Of a stretch of DNA of 9,398 bases, positions 1 through 6,532 are shown piece by piece. The stretch comes from an uncultured Oxalobacteraceae bacterium (GTDB taxonomy: Bacteria; Pseudomonadota; Gammaproteobacteria; Burkholderiales; Burkholderiaceae_D), in contig CALKVB010000283.1 in the NCBI GenBank assembly GCA_937996605.1, positions 1 to 9,398 of the forward strand. Reading direction: 5' to 3'. Both the position numbers and the translations under genes were made by a program. Within the stretch, counting starts at the first letter, position 1. Every line of letters starts with the position of its first letter. The notes under the pieces are model-generated. The model made no database searches and was not told where the DNA came from. It saw only the letters and a list, made by a program, of their open reading frames with translations.

Positions 1-1
1 G

Positions 2-2182
2 GCAATGGCACCTGCCGTACCAGCGACCAACTCCTTGCCATATACGGTCTACTACGGCAGCTTGCATAGCCAAACAAATCATAGCGATGGCGGCGGAAAT
101 CTGAGCTCCTGTACTGGTGCACAGAATCCACAATCGGCAGCCTTTGGGCCAACTGATGCTTACCAATATGCATTGAACCGCGGCCTCGATTTCTTAATGA
201 CTTCAGAGCACAACCATATGTATGACGGTTCTGACGCTACCAATGCCAGCGCAAACCCTGTCACGGCGAAGAATCTCTACCAATCTGGCTTAACTGCAGC
301 GGCAAGTTTCAACTCTAGCCACCCTAATTTCTTAGGCATCTACGGTATGGAATGGGGCGTCATCAACAACGGCGGTCACATGAATATCTTCAATGCCAAT
401 GAATTATTGGGTTGGGAATATAACAGCAGCAATCAATTGATCGCTGATACCTTGACCACCAAAGGTGACTACGCCGCGCTCTACACCTTGATGCGTCAAC
501 GCGGTTGGATAGGGCAATTCAACCACCCAGCAACAAGCGGTCAATTCCAAGTCAATGCCGTACCTCTGGCCTACACTGCTGATGGTGATCAAGCCATGGT
601 GGCGTGCGAAGTGTTAAACACATCCGCCTTTTCCACCAACACCACAGAAACAGAAACTGGTCGCAGTAGCTATGAATCTGCGTGTAATAAGGCACTAGAA
701 GCGGGCTATCACGTCGCCTTCACGACCAACCAAGATAATCACTGTGCTAACTGGGGCGCTTCTTACACTAATCGTAACGGCGTTTTAATTCCCAGCGGCT
801 TACCCCTGAACAATGCTAATTTCATCGCTGCTTTGAAAGCGCGCCGCGTGTTTGCCACCATGGATAAAAATTCGCAATTGGTGCTGACTGCGAACGGCCA
901 TATGATGGGCGAGCGTTTTAGCAACTCTGGCGCATTAACTCTCACCACCAATTTCGCCAATAGCGCTGGTCGCACTGTCAGCACGGTACAAATTTTCGAA
1001 GGTGTACCAGGTCGTAATGGCACGGTCACTCAGTTGAGCAACACAGCTGTCACCACCATTACTCCTGCATCTGGCGAACACTTCTACTACGCAAAAGTTA
1101 CGCAAGATGACGGTAATATTTTGTGGTCGGCTCCAATCTGGGTTAGCGAAGGCACAAGTGCGGGCGATACCACAGCACCGACCGTAACAGCGACTGAATC
1201 TGGAACTAGCGGCACCATCAGCTTGAATGCGACAGCAAGCGATAACGTGGGCGTTAGCAAAGTCGAATTCTATGTCGATAGCGTCTTGAAAGGCACAGTA
1301 ACTGCAGCGCCTTACAGCTTAGCAATCAATTCGACCACGCTAGCAAATGGCACGCACAGCTATGTCGCGAAAGCTTACGATGCCGCGAATAATGTTGGTA
1401 GTTCCAGCGCTGTTAGCTTTAGCATCAACAATCCTGTTGCCGACACCACTGCGCCAACGGTCAGTGCTAGTGAAAGTGGCACCAGTGGCACCATCACCCT
1501 GAGTGCGACCGCGAGCGATAATGTTGGTGTCAGCAAAGTCGAGTTATATGTTGATGGCAGTTTGAAATCAACGTTGACCAGCGCCCCTTACAGCACGACT
1601 TTGAATTCCACGACCTTGAGCAACGGTAGCCATACTTTGGTAGCGAAAGCCTATGATGCTGCCAATAATATCGGCACCTCATCGAGCGTGACGTTCAGCA
1701 TCAATAACACGGTATCGAAACAATTGATTTTGAATGGTGGTTTCGAAAGCGGTGCAACGTCTTGGACCGCGACCAGTGGCGTAATCACCAATGACGCTAC
1801 ACAAGCATCGCGCGCCGGCACTTACAAAGCTTGGCTCAATGGTTATGGTGCAGCGCATGTCGATAGTTTGTATCAACAAATCGCGATTCCAAGCACCAGC
1901 ACTTCGACCACGCTGAACTTCTGGTTGAAAGTCGTTTCCGACGAAACCACGACCACTCAAGCCTATGACACACTGGCCGTCCAAATTCGTAATAGCAGTG
2001 GCACCGTATTGAGCACACTGGCTACCTACTCGAACTTGAACAAAGGTACCAGCTACATCAGCAAGTCATTCGACTTAAGTGCATACAAAGGTCAAACGAT
2101 TCGTATCTATTTCTTGGGTACGGAAGGTTCCGTTACTGCCACATCATTCTTGATCGATGACGTGAGTGTAGTGACGCAATAA
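2..2182 (+). CDS. Secreted PHP-fold metallohydrolase (CehA/McbA-like) with two Ig-like domains, 5' partial
   Basis: Predicted extracellular metal-dependent hydrolase; substrate unknown. Residues are numbered from the ATG at base 5. The frame is open to the window edge, and the first residues (AMAPAVPA) look like the end of a signal peptide, so the true start is probably upstream. The PHP-like domain spans about 13-300. Likely metal ligands are H21, D28, H69, E116, H125 (GHMNIF), H174 (NHP), D244 and H246 (QDNH). The usual HxH opening motif is H21-S-Q23, so the second His is Gln. Two 92-residue Ig-like repeats (Big_7-like) follow at 388-479 and 480-571. The last 154 residues (572-725, starting KQLILNGGFESG) resemble the jelly-roll modules at the C-termini of secreted proteases and glycosidases. 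I see no anchor or sorting tail. The enzyme class is well supported; the phosphodiesterase or esterase activity of CehA/McbA relatives is only a guess here. Confidence 0.8.
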   Translation, partial: AMAPAVPATNSLPYTVYYGSLHSQTNHSDGGGNLSSCTGAQNPQSAAFGPTDAYQYALNRGLDFLMTSEHNHMYDGSDATNASANPVTAKNLYQSGLTAAASFNSSHPNFLGIYGMEWGVINNGGHMNIFNANELLGWEYNSSNQLIADTLTTKGDYAALYTLMRQRGWIGQFNHPATSGQFQVNAVPLAYTADGDQAMVACEVLNTSAFSTNTTETETGRSSYESACNKALEAGYHVAFTTNQDNHCANWGASYTNRNGVLIPSGLPLNNANFIAALKARRVFATMDKNSQLVLTANGHMMGERFSNSGALTLTTNFANSAGRTVSTVQIFEGVPGRNGTVTQLSNTAVTTITPASGEHFYYAKVTQDDGNILWSAPIWVSEGTSAGDTTAPTVTATESGTSGTISLNATASDNVGVSKVEFYVDSVLKGTVTAAPYSLAINSTTLANGTHSYVAKAYDAANNVGSSSAVSFSINNPVADTTAPTVSASESGTSGTITLSATASDNVGVSKVELYVDGSLKSTLTSAPYSTTLNSTTLSNGSHTLVAKAYDAANNIGTSSSVTFSINNTVSKQLILNGGFESGATSWTATSGVITNDATQASRAGTYKAWLNGYGAAHVDSLYQQIAIPSTSTSTTLNFWLKVVSDETTTTQAYDTLAVQIRNSSGTVLSTLATYSNLNKGTSYISKSFDLSAYKGQTIRIYFLGTEGSVTATSFLIDDVSVVTQ
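1166..1717 (+). repeat. Tandem 276-base repeat encoding two Ig-like domains
   Basis: Two in-frame units (1166-1441 and 1442-1717) each encode 92 residues starting DTTAPTV and ending FSINN plus three residues. By hand count 69 of 92 residues are identical and there are no gaps. The DNA differs at many synonymous positions, so the duplication is not recent. Both units carry the ASDNVGVSKVE and AKAYDAANN signatures of bacterial Ig-like (Big_7-type) domains, which usually act as spacers or binding modules on secreted proteins. Confidence 0.85.
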
Positions 2183-2211
2183 GTCAAATCCTTAGATCTG
2201 AGCTGAGAAGC

Positions 2212-2253
2212 AAAAAATCTCGCTGTAGAGTACATCTACAGCGAGATTTTTTT
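2212..2253. terminator. Bidirectional Rho-independent terminator between convergent genes
   Basis: A perfect 12-bp stem (2218-2229 with 2235-2246) closes a 5-base loop, GTACA. It is flanked by six A on the left and seven T on the right, so it gives a stem plus U-tract in both directions. It lies 29 bases after the hydrolase stop and 13 bases from the stop of the convergent binding-protein gene, and can end both transcripts. Confidence 0.92.
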
Positions 2254-2266
2254 CATCGGGACACCG

Positions 2267-3169
2267 TCAATGTGCATTAGGTTGGTACCACAAAGATGCA
2301 TCATCCAACGGCGTTTCTTTGGGTAGTAAATGATTTTTCATTTCAATTACGCGTCGATGTTTAAGATCGAGTTGCTCAATCGCCCGCGCGTTGTACTTCC
2401 AAAAAATCGCATCAAAACTACCATCTTTTAACATTTTACGAATACCGGTCTCTAACCTTTGATGGATTCGTGGCTGAGTCTTTGATACGAACAAGTAGTC
2501 AGGCCAAGGGTAGTGGATTAACAAACTCTTTTCGATAACGAGCTTACTACCTTCTTGTGGCGCTCTAGCTAAAGATTTCGCTGCTTCGTTAATTCCTAAG
2601 GGTAAAAAATCAAAGCGTCCGTAGCTAAGCATACGAAATAAATTGCTGTACCTCGCTTCGGCTACAGCAATGCCGTTCGCCTGATAAAGACGACCGTCGT
2701 CCCAACCAACGCCCTGCCCTACCACCATTTTACGCAGATCAGCTAAACCCTGAACCCGCTGCAAGGTCTCTTGTTTCTCTTCTTGGATCAAAGCGACACG
2801 ATAACCGAGTAAACCCTTACGTAAAGGCACCCGAATCGGTAACATCAGTTTCTCTTTTTCAACGGTCGTTGGGGTCCAAATCACGGTCAATTCGCCGGTA
2901 CCGAGACTAGCTCTGGCTCGCTTGCCATTCATAAAAACTTTTGAGGGTACCAACTCATAAGGACCAAACTGATCCACCGTTTTATCGAGCGCTGTTTTGA
3001 GAATTTCCTTGATATCTGCATAGCGCTCTTCGTCTTTATCCTCGTCAGCAGGATAAATAACCCGCATCACTTTTGATTGCAATTGTTGCGCAAATAAGGG
3101 CGAACTCTGGCCTAACCAAACGACGGTCAGCATAGTGAGCAATACACCGTGAATACTTTTTGCGAACAT
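2267..3169 (-). CDS. Orphan periplasmic solute-binding protein (SBP_bac_3-like)
   Basis: 300 residues, the size of a periplasmic type II substrate-binding protein. A Sec signal peptide covers about 1-27 (hydrophobic core VLLTMLTVVWLG, cleavage after LFA). The mature part has the two-lobe pattern of the amino-acid-binding (SBP_bac_3) superfamily: an N-lobe strand KVMRVIYP, a hinge region near PIRVPLRKGLLGYRVAL (111-127), a GLADL/GQGVGW segment (141-156), FRMLSYGRFDFLP (178-190), and a C-terminal helix KMLKDGSFDAIFWKYN. No permease or ATPase gene is adjacent, so it may be a sensing or scavenging protein rather than part of a complete ABC importer. Ligand unknown. The ATG start has an in-frame TAG a few codons upstream, which supports it, but the Shine-Dalgarno is weak (AGG about 14 bases away). 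The only strong one (AGGAGG, 3203-3208) lies 33 bases upstream. It is probably monocistronic: a terminator-like hairpin lies between it and the upstream gene, and a strong one lies downstream. Confidence 0.75.
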   Translation of the reverse strand: MFAKSIHGVLLTMLTVVWLGQSSPLFAQQLQSKVMRVIYPADEDKDEERYADIKEILKTALDKTVDQFGPYELVPSKVFMNGKRARASLGTGELTVIWTPTTVEKEKLMLPIRVPLRKGLLGYRVALIQEEKQETLQRVQGLADLRKMVVGQGVGWDDGRLYQANGIAVAEARYSNLFRMLSYGRFDFLPLGINEAAKSLARAPQEGSKLVIEKSLLIHYPWPDYLFVSKTQPRIHQRLETGIRKMLKDGSFDAIFWKYNARAIEQLDLKHRRVIEMKNHLLPKETPLDDASLWYQPNAH

Positions 3170-3211
3170 GTAATAAAGAGCCTAGTTTGTTCCGACAACA
3201 CCCCTCCTCTC

Positions 3212-3240
3212 ATTGTGCGCCTACAAAACCTTCATCACAA
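3212..3240 (-). promoter_or_regulatory. Weak candidate promoter for the solute-binding protein gene
   Basis: Reading the minus strand, TTGTGA (3240-3235) and CACAAT (3217-3212) are separated by 17 bases. Each matches the sigma-70 consensus at four of six positions. The terminator-like hairpin just upstream suggests that a promoter is needed here. A start near 3205 would fall on the AGGAGG at 3203-3208 and spoil its use, so the call is weak. Confidence 0.25.
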
Positions 3241-3281
3241 AATAAAACGGCACTCCATCCCAACTGGGATTCGCGTACCGT
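3241..3281 (-). terminator. Probable Rho-independent terminator after the AAR-like reductase
   Basis: On the minus strand, ACGGTAC pairs with GTGCCGT (7 bp including one G-U). Inside it a small internal loop leads to an ATCCC/GGGAT stem with an AGTT loop. The right arm is followed by TTTTATT. It begins 32 bases after the reductase stop codon. The opposite strand has no T-tract. The inner ATCCCA-AC-TGGGAT dyad (3257-3270) could alternatively be a protein site. Confidence 0.55.
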
Positions 3282-3313
3282 CAAAAAAACGACAATTTCT
3301 TGATTTTGTTATA

Positions 3314-4510
3314 TCAAACTTCAGCGATGGAATTGGCCATCACTATGTTGGCTAAGGGCGTTGACTTATTTTTTACATCGCGTACAGCACCTAATTCCAC
3401 ATCAAACCCTTGTACCAATTGACCAAAGCAGTATGCCGGTGCCACATCGATGGCATTGTGTTCAAAGTTAAAACCCAACACCGCCATATTTAAACGATTC
3501 ACTTGAAACCAATTCTGGTTTAACAGCGCATGCTGATGTTCGTGGAAAATAGCGCGATACAAAGTTAGTGATTCAGCGAAGCAGCCGAACACGCTATTGG
3601 GTGCGAGATTCAACATATCCGAAGAAATTTTCCCCATCACGAAACTCAAATTGGGTGACCACGCATTACCCGCATCTTGACGTACCACCACGTGCTCACA
3701 TCTGGCGTAGGTTGCCGCATCTAAATTCGCGGGTTCGGCCACATCCACCACCAATAATTTCTTATTCGTTCGACGTAAATGTTCGATTGCTTCGACGGTC
3801 AACTTCGCTCCTGGGCTATGAGTGCAGGCAAACACCGCATCAACTTTACCAATATGTGCGACATTGCTATGCAGTTCAATTGGGAAGTTGGAGGAAAATT
3901 CATTCAACAAGGTTGGGTTGGTCCCAAAACCGACCACCTCATATCCTTCAGCCAGCAAAAATTTGGTAACTTCGGTTCCCAAAATGCCATAGGGTCCAAT
4001 CACCAACACTCTGCTTTTTTTACTGAGTTTAGCTTTGTGTAAAGCGGCGGCGATGTCTTGGCACAGAAGCAAAGCAGTACCGTTATCACCTATCGTAAAC
4101 AAAAGATGCGGGAACATGGCTTTCAATTCCGCGCCATCACGACCAAACAATCGTTTAGTCGAGGCCGCCAGTAAAACGACTTTGGCGCCACGTTTATCCG
4201 CCCATTTCACTGCGTTGATGAATTGTTGTTTAGCCATTTGGCGCCCTGACTTGGTGAGCAACTCTTCTGCTGTCACATAGATACCGCGTACCCGTCCCGC
4301 TACGCCATTCAAGTAAATGCGTGCACCAGAAGAATGTCCTTCTCGTGGCGGTCTATTGCCCCAAAATAAATGACGTTCTTGCTCGTCGCGCACATTAGTA
4401 ATAATCACGACGTCGACGGTGGCACGACCGGTCAAAAATCGCCAATGACTACGCCAATCAAGAATCGCCAAGCTGGCACGCCACAAGCTCACTAAAATCG
4501 CTGCAAACAT
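3314..4510 (-). CDS. Long-chain acyl-ACP reductase (AAR)-like NAD(P)-binding protein
   Basis: 398 residues. By eye it follows the cyanobacterial acyl-ACP reductase family (COG5322-like), which reduces acyl-ACP to fatty aldehyde. Shared landmarks in order: FW...PP (49-55); GxxxRGxY (72-78); FINAVKWADKRG (97-108), matching the AAR helix before its IxxLGGFTSI stretch; FTIGDNGTALLLCQDI (138-153), matching FTTGNTHTAYVICRQV; a Rossmann motif GPYGILG (172-178); and FGCFAESLTL (308-317), matching FACFAEAMLL. C310 aligns with the acyl-accepting Cys (Cys294 as I recall for Synechococcus elongatus). FW-to-Cys spacing is about 260 residues in both. It differs by a longer, hydrophobic N-terminus and about 45 extra C-terminal residues. 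No aldehyde-deformylating oxygenase is visible. The start is well supported: GGGAG (4517-4521) lies six bases before the ATG. It sits 87 bases downstream of the kinase, co-oriented, so it may be cotranscribed or separately controlled. Fold is fairly sure; the acyl-ACP substrate is an inference. Confidence 0.65.
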   Translation of the reverse strand: MFAAILVSLWRASLAILDWRSHWRFLTGRATVDVVIITNVRDEQERHLFWGNRPPREGHSSGARIYLNGVAGRVRGIYVTAEELLTKSGRQMAKQQFINAVKWADKRGAKVVLLAASTKRLFGRDGAELKAMFPHLLFTIGDNGTALLLCQDIAAALHKAKLSKKSRVLVIGPYGILGTEVTKFLLAEGYEVVGFGTNPTLLNEFSSNFPIELHSNVAHIGKVDAVFACTHSPGAKLTVEAIEHLRRTNKKLLVVDVAEPANLDAATYARCEHVVVRQDAGNAWSPNLSFVMGKISSDMLNLAPNSVFGCFAESLTLYRAIFHEHQHALLNQNWFQVNRLNMAVLGFNFEHNAIDVAPAYCFGQLVQGFDVELGAVRDVKNKSTPLANIVMANSIAEV

Positions 4511-4516
4511 ATTTCA

Positions 4517-4521
4517 CTCCC
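4517..4521 (-). promoter_or_regulatory. Ribosome binding site of the AAR-like gene
   Basis: GGGAG on the minus strand, six bases before the ATG at 4510. It fixes the start and directly abuts the 4522-4542 dyad, so hairpin formation or a bound protein could block it. Confidence 0.7.
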
Positions 4522-4542
4522 ATCACTGAATGTTTCAATGAT
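4522..4542 (-). promoter_or_regulatory. 21-base dyad next to the AAR-like ribosome binding site (operator or RNA hairpin)
   Basis: On the minus strand ATCATTGAA-ACA-TTCAGTGAT is an inverted repeat of 9+3+9 with one mismatch, which becomes a G-U pair in RNA. Its length and symmetry fit a dimeric repressor site of the TetR/MarR/GntR kind. As RNA it would form a short hairpin immediately 5' of the GGGAG ribosome binding site. Which of the two is real cannot be decided from sequence. Confidence 0.45.
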
Positions 4543-4574
4543 GAGCAGTGTAAAGATCCGTAGGCGGCAAGCAC

Positions 4575-4592
4575 ATACGGAAAACACCGTAT
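4575..4592 (-). promoter_or_regulatory. Perfect 6+6+6 inverted repeat downstream of the kinase stop
   Basis: ATACGG-TGTTTT-CCGTAT on the minus strand begins five bases after the kinase stop codon. A further TACGG copy (4562-4558) lies downstream and could pair with the CCGTA arm, giving two mutually exclusive hairpins. There is no T-tract, so it is not a typical terminator. It may be a processing, attenuation or protein-binding site. Confidence 0.3.
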
Positions 4593-4597
4593 TCGAT

Positions 4598-6466
4598 TCA
4601 AGTGATCGGAACACGAAGACAAAAAGCACTGCCTTTGCCGGGCTCGGAGAGAATATTCAATTTATATCCGCATTGCTGACAAAGGCTATTCACAATGTAC
4701 AGACCTAATCCAAAACCCTCACTCGCTTGCTTCGCCTCATCGCCACGCATAAAGGCTTGCATTAAGCGTTCACGGACATCGGGCGCGATACCTGGTCCGG
4801 TGTCCCAAATTTGGAACTCCAAGGCCCCAGGGCGGCGACGAACACCCACCACGACCCTACCGCGCGCCGTATAACGAATCGCATTTGATACTAGATTGCT
4901 CAAGATGCGATATAGCAGCACCGAAGAGCCTTGCAGTTGCTGATCACATGCATGAATCGAGAGTCGCAAACCTTTTTGCTGAGCTGCGCCTTCAAATTCA
5001 CGTAATAACTGCTGCAGAAGATCATGCACCGCAAAGGAATGATGCAAATCGACTGGTTCATCGCGGGTTTGCGAAATCAATTCTTTCAGCAAGCCTTGTG
5101 CATAGGTGAGGGTATTTTCAACATGCTCAGCGATCGCCTTGTTCTCCGGTTTCTGCCCGATGGCTGCCAAGGCAAAACGCAAAGAGGCCAGCGGTTGCGC
5201 GATATCGTGACTGGCCGCGGCTAATTGCAGTTGTTGCTGCTTGGCTTTCTCTAAGGCCTGCAGCTTACTTTGCTCTGCCTGCAAGAGTTGCTCAGTCTCA
5301 GCCATGCGACGAAGTCGAAGTTCCGCTTGATGTTCGTTGAATAGGCGAATTTGATTCCATACCGCAGCGGCAAAGAAAATCGCTTCCAACACATAACCAA
5401 TTTTAGGATAACTCAGGAAGCTAATTTGCGGAAAAGGGTTGCCTAAGGTGATACTCAACACCAGCATGACGACGACAAATAAAACTTGGAAGGACGTACC
5501 AATCAAATAAAAACGTGCAGCTGGAATTTGTAAACGTAGCGCTTGTATTGCAGCGGTTAGGGCGAGAAAGCCGTACATCAAGGCCACCGGCATCGCGACT
5601 TGATCAACGCCTATCAGTATTTGAAAAAACAAGACAATGATATGTAACCAGAAGGCCGCGATATGCCATAAATACAGCTTAAGCATCCGAGTTCGCATTT
5701 GCAAAAAGCGGATTGCGAACAGGATGTGCCATAAGCTCATGATCAAGGCCAAGATGCCAGGCATCTTCATATTCATGGCTGGGCTATCAGACCATATATA
5801 TTGGAAGCCGTAGCCCTCAAACTGCGAGAGCAAAGCCAAATTCGACAACACCAAACCTGCATAAATACGGTAGTTAGAATTGTGGACAGAACGAAAAACC
5901 AGCACCAACAGCGGCACCACCACAATCAAAAATCCAAAGATCGCGCCATTCCATAAATGCGATATTGCATCATGTTCTAAGAATGCCTTTTCCTCATACA
6001 TCTGCATCTGCAAAGGGGTTTTGCCGTGCGTATAAAAATGCACCACCACCTCAAATGCTTGTGGCTGTGGCTCAACAGCCACCATGAGACGTCGATGGCG
6101 CATAGGCCGATCACTAAACAACGAGCCTTCGTTCAATTGCAACAAAGGCTGAGCGCGATGCCCTCGAACCAGAAACACTTCTATCCAATACGCATCTGGA
6201 ATGCCCAAATCAATCAGTGTTTTCTTGCTACTGGCAGCAAGTTTCGCGCTCACCCATTGACCTTCGCTGACCTGATGCGTGGAGGGCAAAGCTAGCAGTG
6301 AGGCTTGGGCCGGACTTAAACTGTCGCTACAACTGTACAGAGAGGCTTTGGTATCATCTGCTTGCAAACCACAAGTCAAGGTCGGACCTTGCGCCTGACT
6401 TAAGCTGTGATAAAAAAGCAAGAAGAATAACAACAGTATCCGCATAGAACGTAATGGCAAAGACAC
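4598..6466 (-). CDS. 7TM-DISM sensor histidine kinase
   Basis: 622 residues from GTG 6466. ATG 6445 (residue 8) gives a cleaner signal peptide (MRILLLFFLLFY..SQAQG); neither start has a good ribosome binding site. A periplasmic 7TMR-DISMED2-like domain (about 35-165) is followed by seven membrane segments (about 172-371), a Gln/Glu-rich coiled coil (373-415), a HisKA domain with phospho-acceptor H420 in ASHDIAQPL, and an HATPase domain. The latter shows the N box (ILSNLVSNAIRY, N524/N528), G1 (DTGPGI, 555-560) and G2 (GFGLGL, 584-589). All catalytic motifs are intact and there is no receiver. DISM kinases sense small molecules, often carbohydrates, through the periplasmic domain. The divergent NarL-type regulator (66 bases away) is the obvious partner. 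The AAR-like gene lies 87 bases downstream on the same strand and may belong to the same unit or regulon. The signal is unknown. Confidence 0.9.
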   Translation of the reverse strand: MSLPLRSMRILLLFFLLFYHSLSQAQGPTLTCGLQADDTKASLYSCSDSLSPAQASLLALPSTHQVSEGQWVSAKLAASSKKTLIDLGIPDAYWIEVFLVRGHRAQPLLQLNEGSLFSDRPMRHRRLMVAVEPQPQAFEVVVHFYTHGKTPLQMQMYEEKAFLEHDAISHLWNGAIFGFLIVVVPLLVLVFRSVHNSNYRIYAGLVLSNLALLSQFEGYGFQYIWSDSPAMNMKMPGILALIMSLWHILFAIRFLQMRTRMLKLYLWHIAAFWLHIIVLFFQILIGVDQVAMPVALMYGFLALTAAIQALRLQIPAARFYLIGTSFQVLFVVVMLVLSITLGNPFPQISFLSYPKIGYVLEAIFFAAAVWNQIRLFNEHQAELRLRRMAETEQLLQAEQSKLQALEKAKQQQLQLAAASHDIAQPLASLRFALAAIGQKPENKAIAEHVENTLTYAQGLLKELISQTRDEPVDLHHSFAVHDLLQQLLREFEGAAQQKGLRLSIHACDQQLQGSSVLLYRILSNLVSNAIRYTARGRVVVGVRRRPGALEFQIWDTGPGIAPDVRERLMQAFMRGDEAKQASEGFGLGLYIVNSLCQQCGYKLNILSEPGKGSAFCLRVPIT

Positions 6467-6475
6467 GCCTTTGCC
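6456..6475. promoter_or_regulatory. Perfect 20-base dyad between kinase and regulator (candidate operator)
   Basis: GGCAAAG-ACACGC-CTTTGCC is a perfect 7+6+7 inverted repeat. It covers the kinase's upstream GTG start (6464-6466) and sits about where the -35 element of the regulator promoter should be (the TATAAT starts 11 bases to its right). No recognisable -35 hexamer is present there, as expected for an activator-dependent promoter. Autoregulation by the NarL-type regulator is a natural guess, since that family binds 7-bp inverted half-sites. As RNA it could also mask the GTG start. Confidence 0.5.
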
Positions 6476-6486
6476 CGTTTGAGATT

Positions 6487-6492
6487 TATAAT
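6487..6492 (+). promoter_or_regulatory. Perfect -10 box of the response-regulator promoter
   Basis: TATAAT lies 40 bases before the GTG start of the regulator, which would give a leader of about 34 bases. The -35 region is poor (CACGCC at 17-base spacing) and is occupied by the 6456-6475 dyad. This makes an activated or autoregulated promoter likely. Confidence 0.5.
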
Positions 6493-6502
6493 CGATCCGC
6501 CT

Positions 6503-6511
6503 ATTTTATCA
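6503..6511 (-). promoter_or_regulatory. Extended -10 candidate for the histidine kinase gene
   Basis: The minus strand reads TGATAAAAT: an extended TGn motif plus TAAAAT, five of six to consensus. It lies about 37 bases before the kinase GTG and has no good -35. It overlaps the divergent regulator's leader, so the two promoters would be back to back. Confidence 0.35.
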
Positions 6512-6522
6512 TTCACCCGCTC

Positions 6523-6528
6523 AGGAAA
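6523..6528 (+). promoter_or_regulatory. Ribosome binding site deciding the regulator start
   Basis: AGGAAA, with its AGGA core six bases before GTG 6533. The alternative TTG at 6479 lies upstream of the TATAAT box and has no ribosome binding site, so GTG 6533 is the better start. Confidence 0.7.
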
Positions 6529-6532
6529 ATTC

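Noticed and set aside
1166..1717. Recent duplication or mobile repeat
   Set aside because: The units encode folded Ig-like domains with scattered synonymous and conservative changes, as expected for an old modular duplication.
3149..3355. 68-codon + strand frame spanning the gap between two minus-strand genes
   Set aside because: It overlaps both flanking genes, has no ribosome binding site and encodes no recognisable protein; its span contains a terminator for the other strand.
3568..4280. Several + strand frames of 81-133 codons opposite the AAR-like gene
   Set aside because: They are antisense shadows of a gene with a clear start, ribosome binding site and conserved motifs; none shows a protein signature or signal peptide.
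3314..4510. Shikimate dehydrogenase or glutamyl-tRNA reductase identity for the Rossmann protein
   Set aside because: The dinucleotide-binding region is similar in general, but the FxCFAE motif, FTxGxxxTA stretch and overall spacing fit the acyl-ACP reductase family better.
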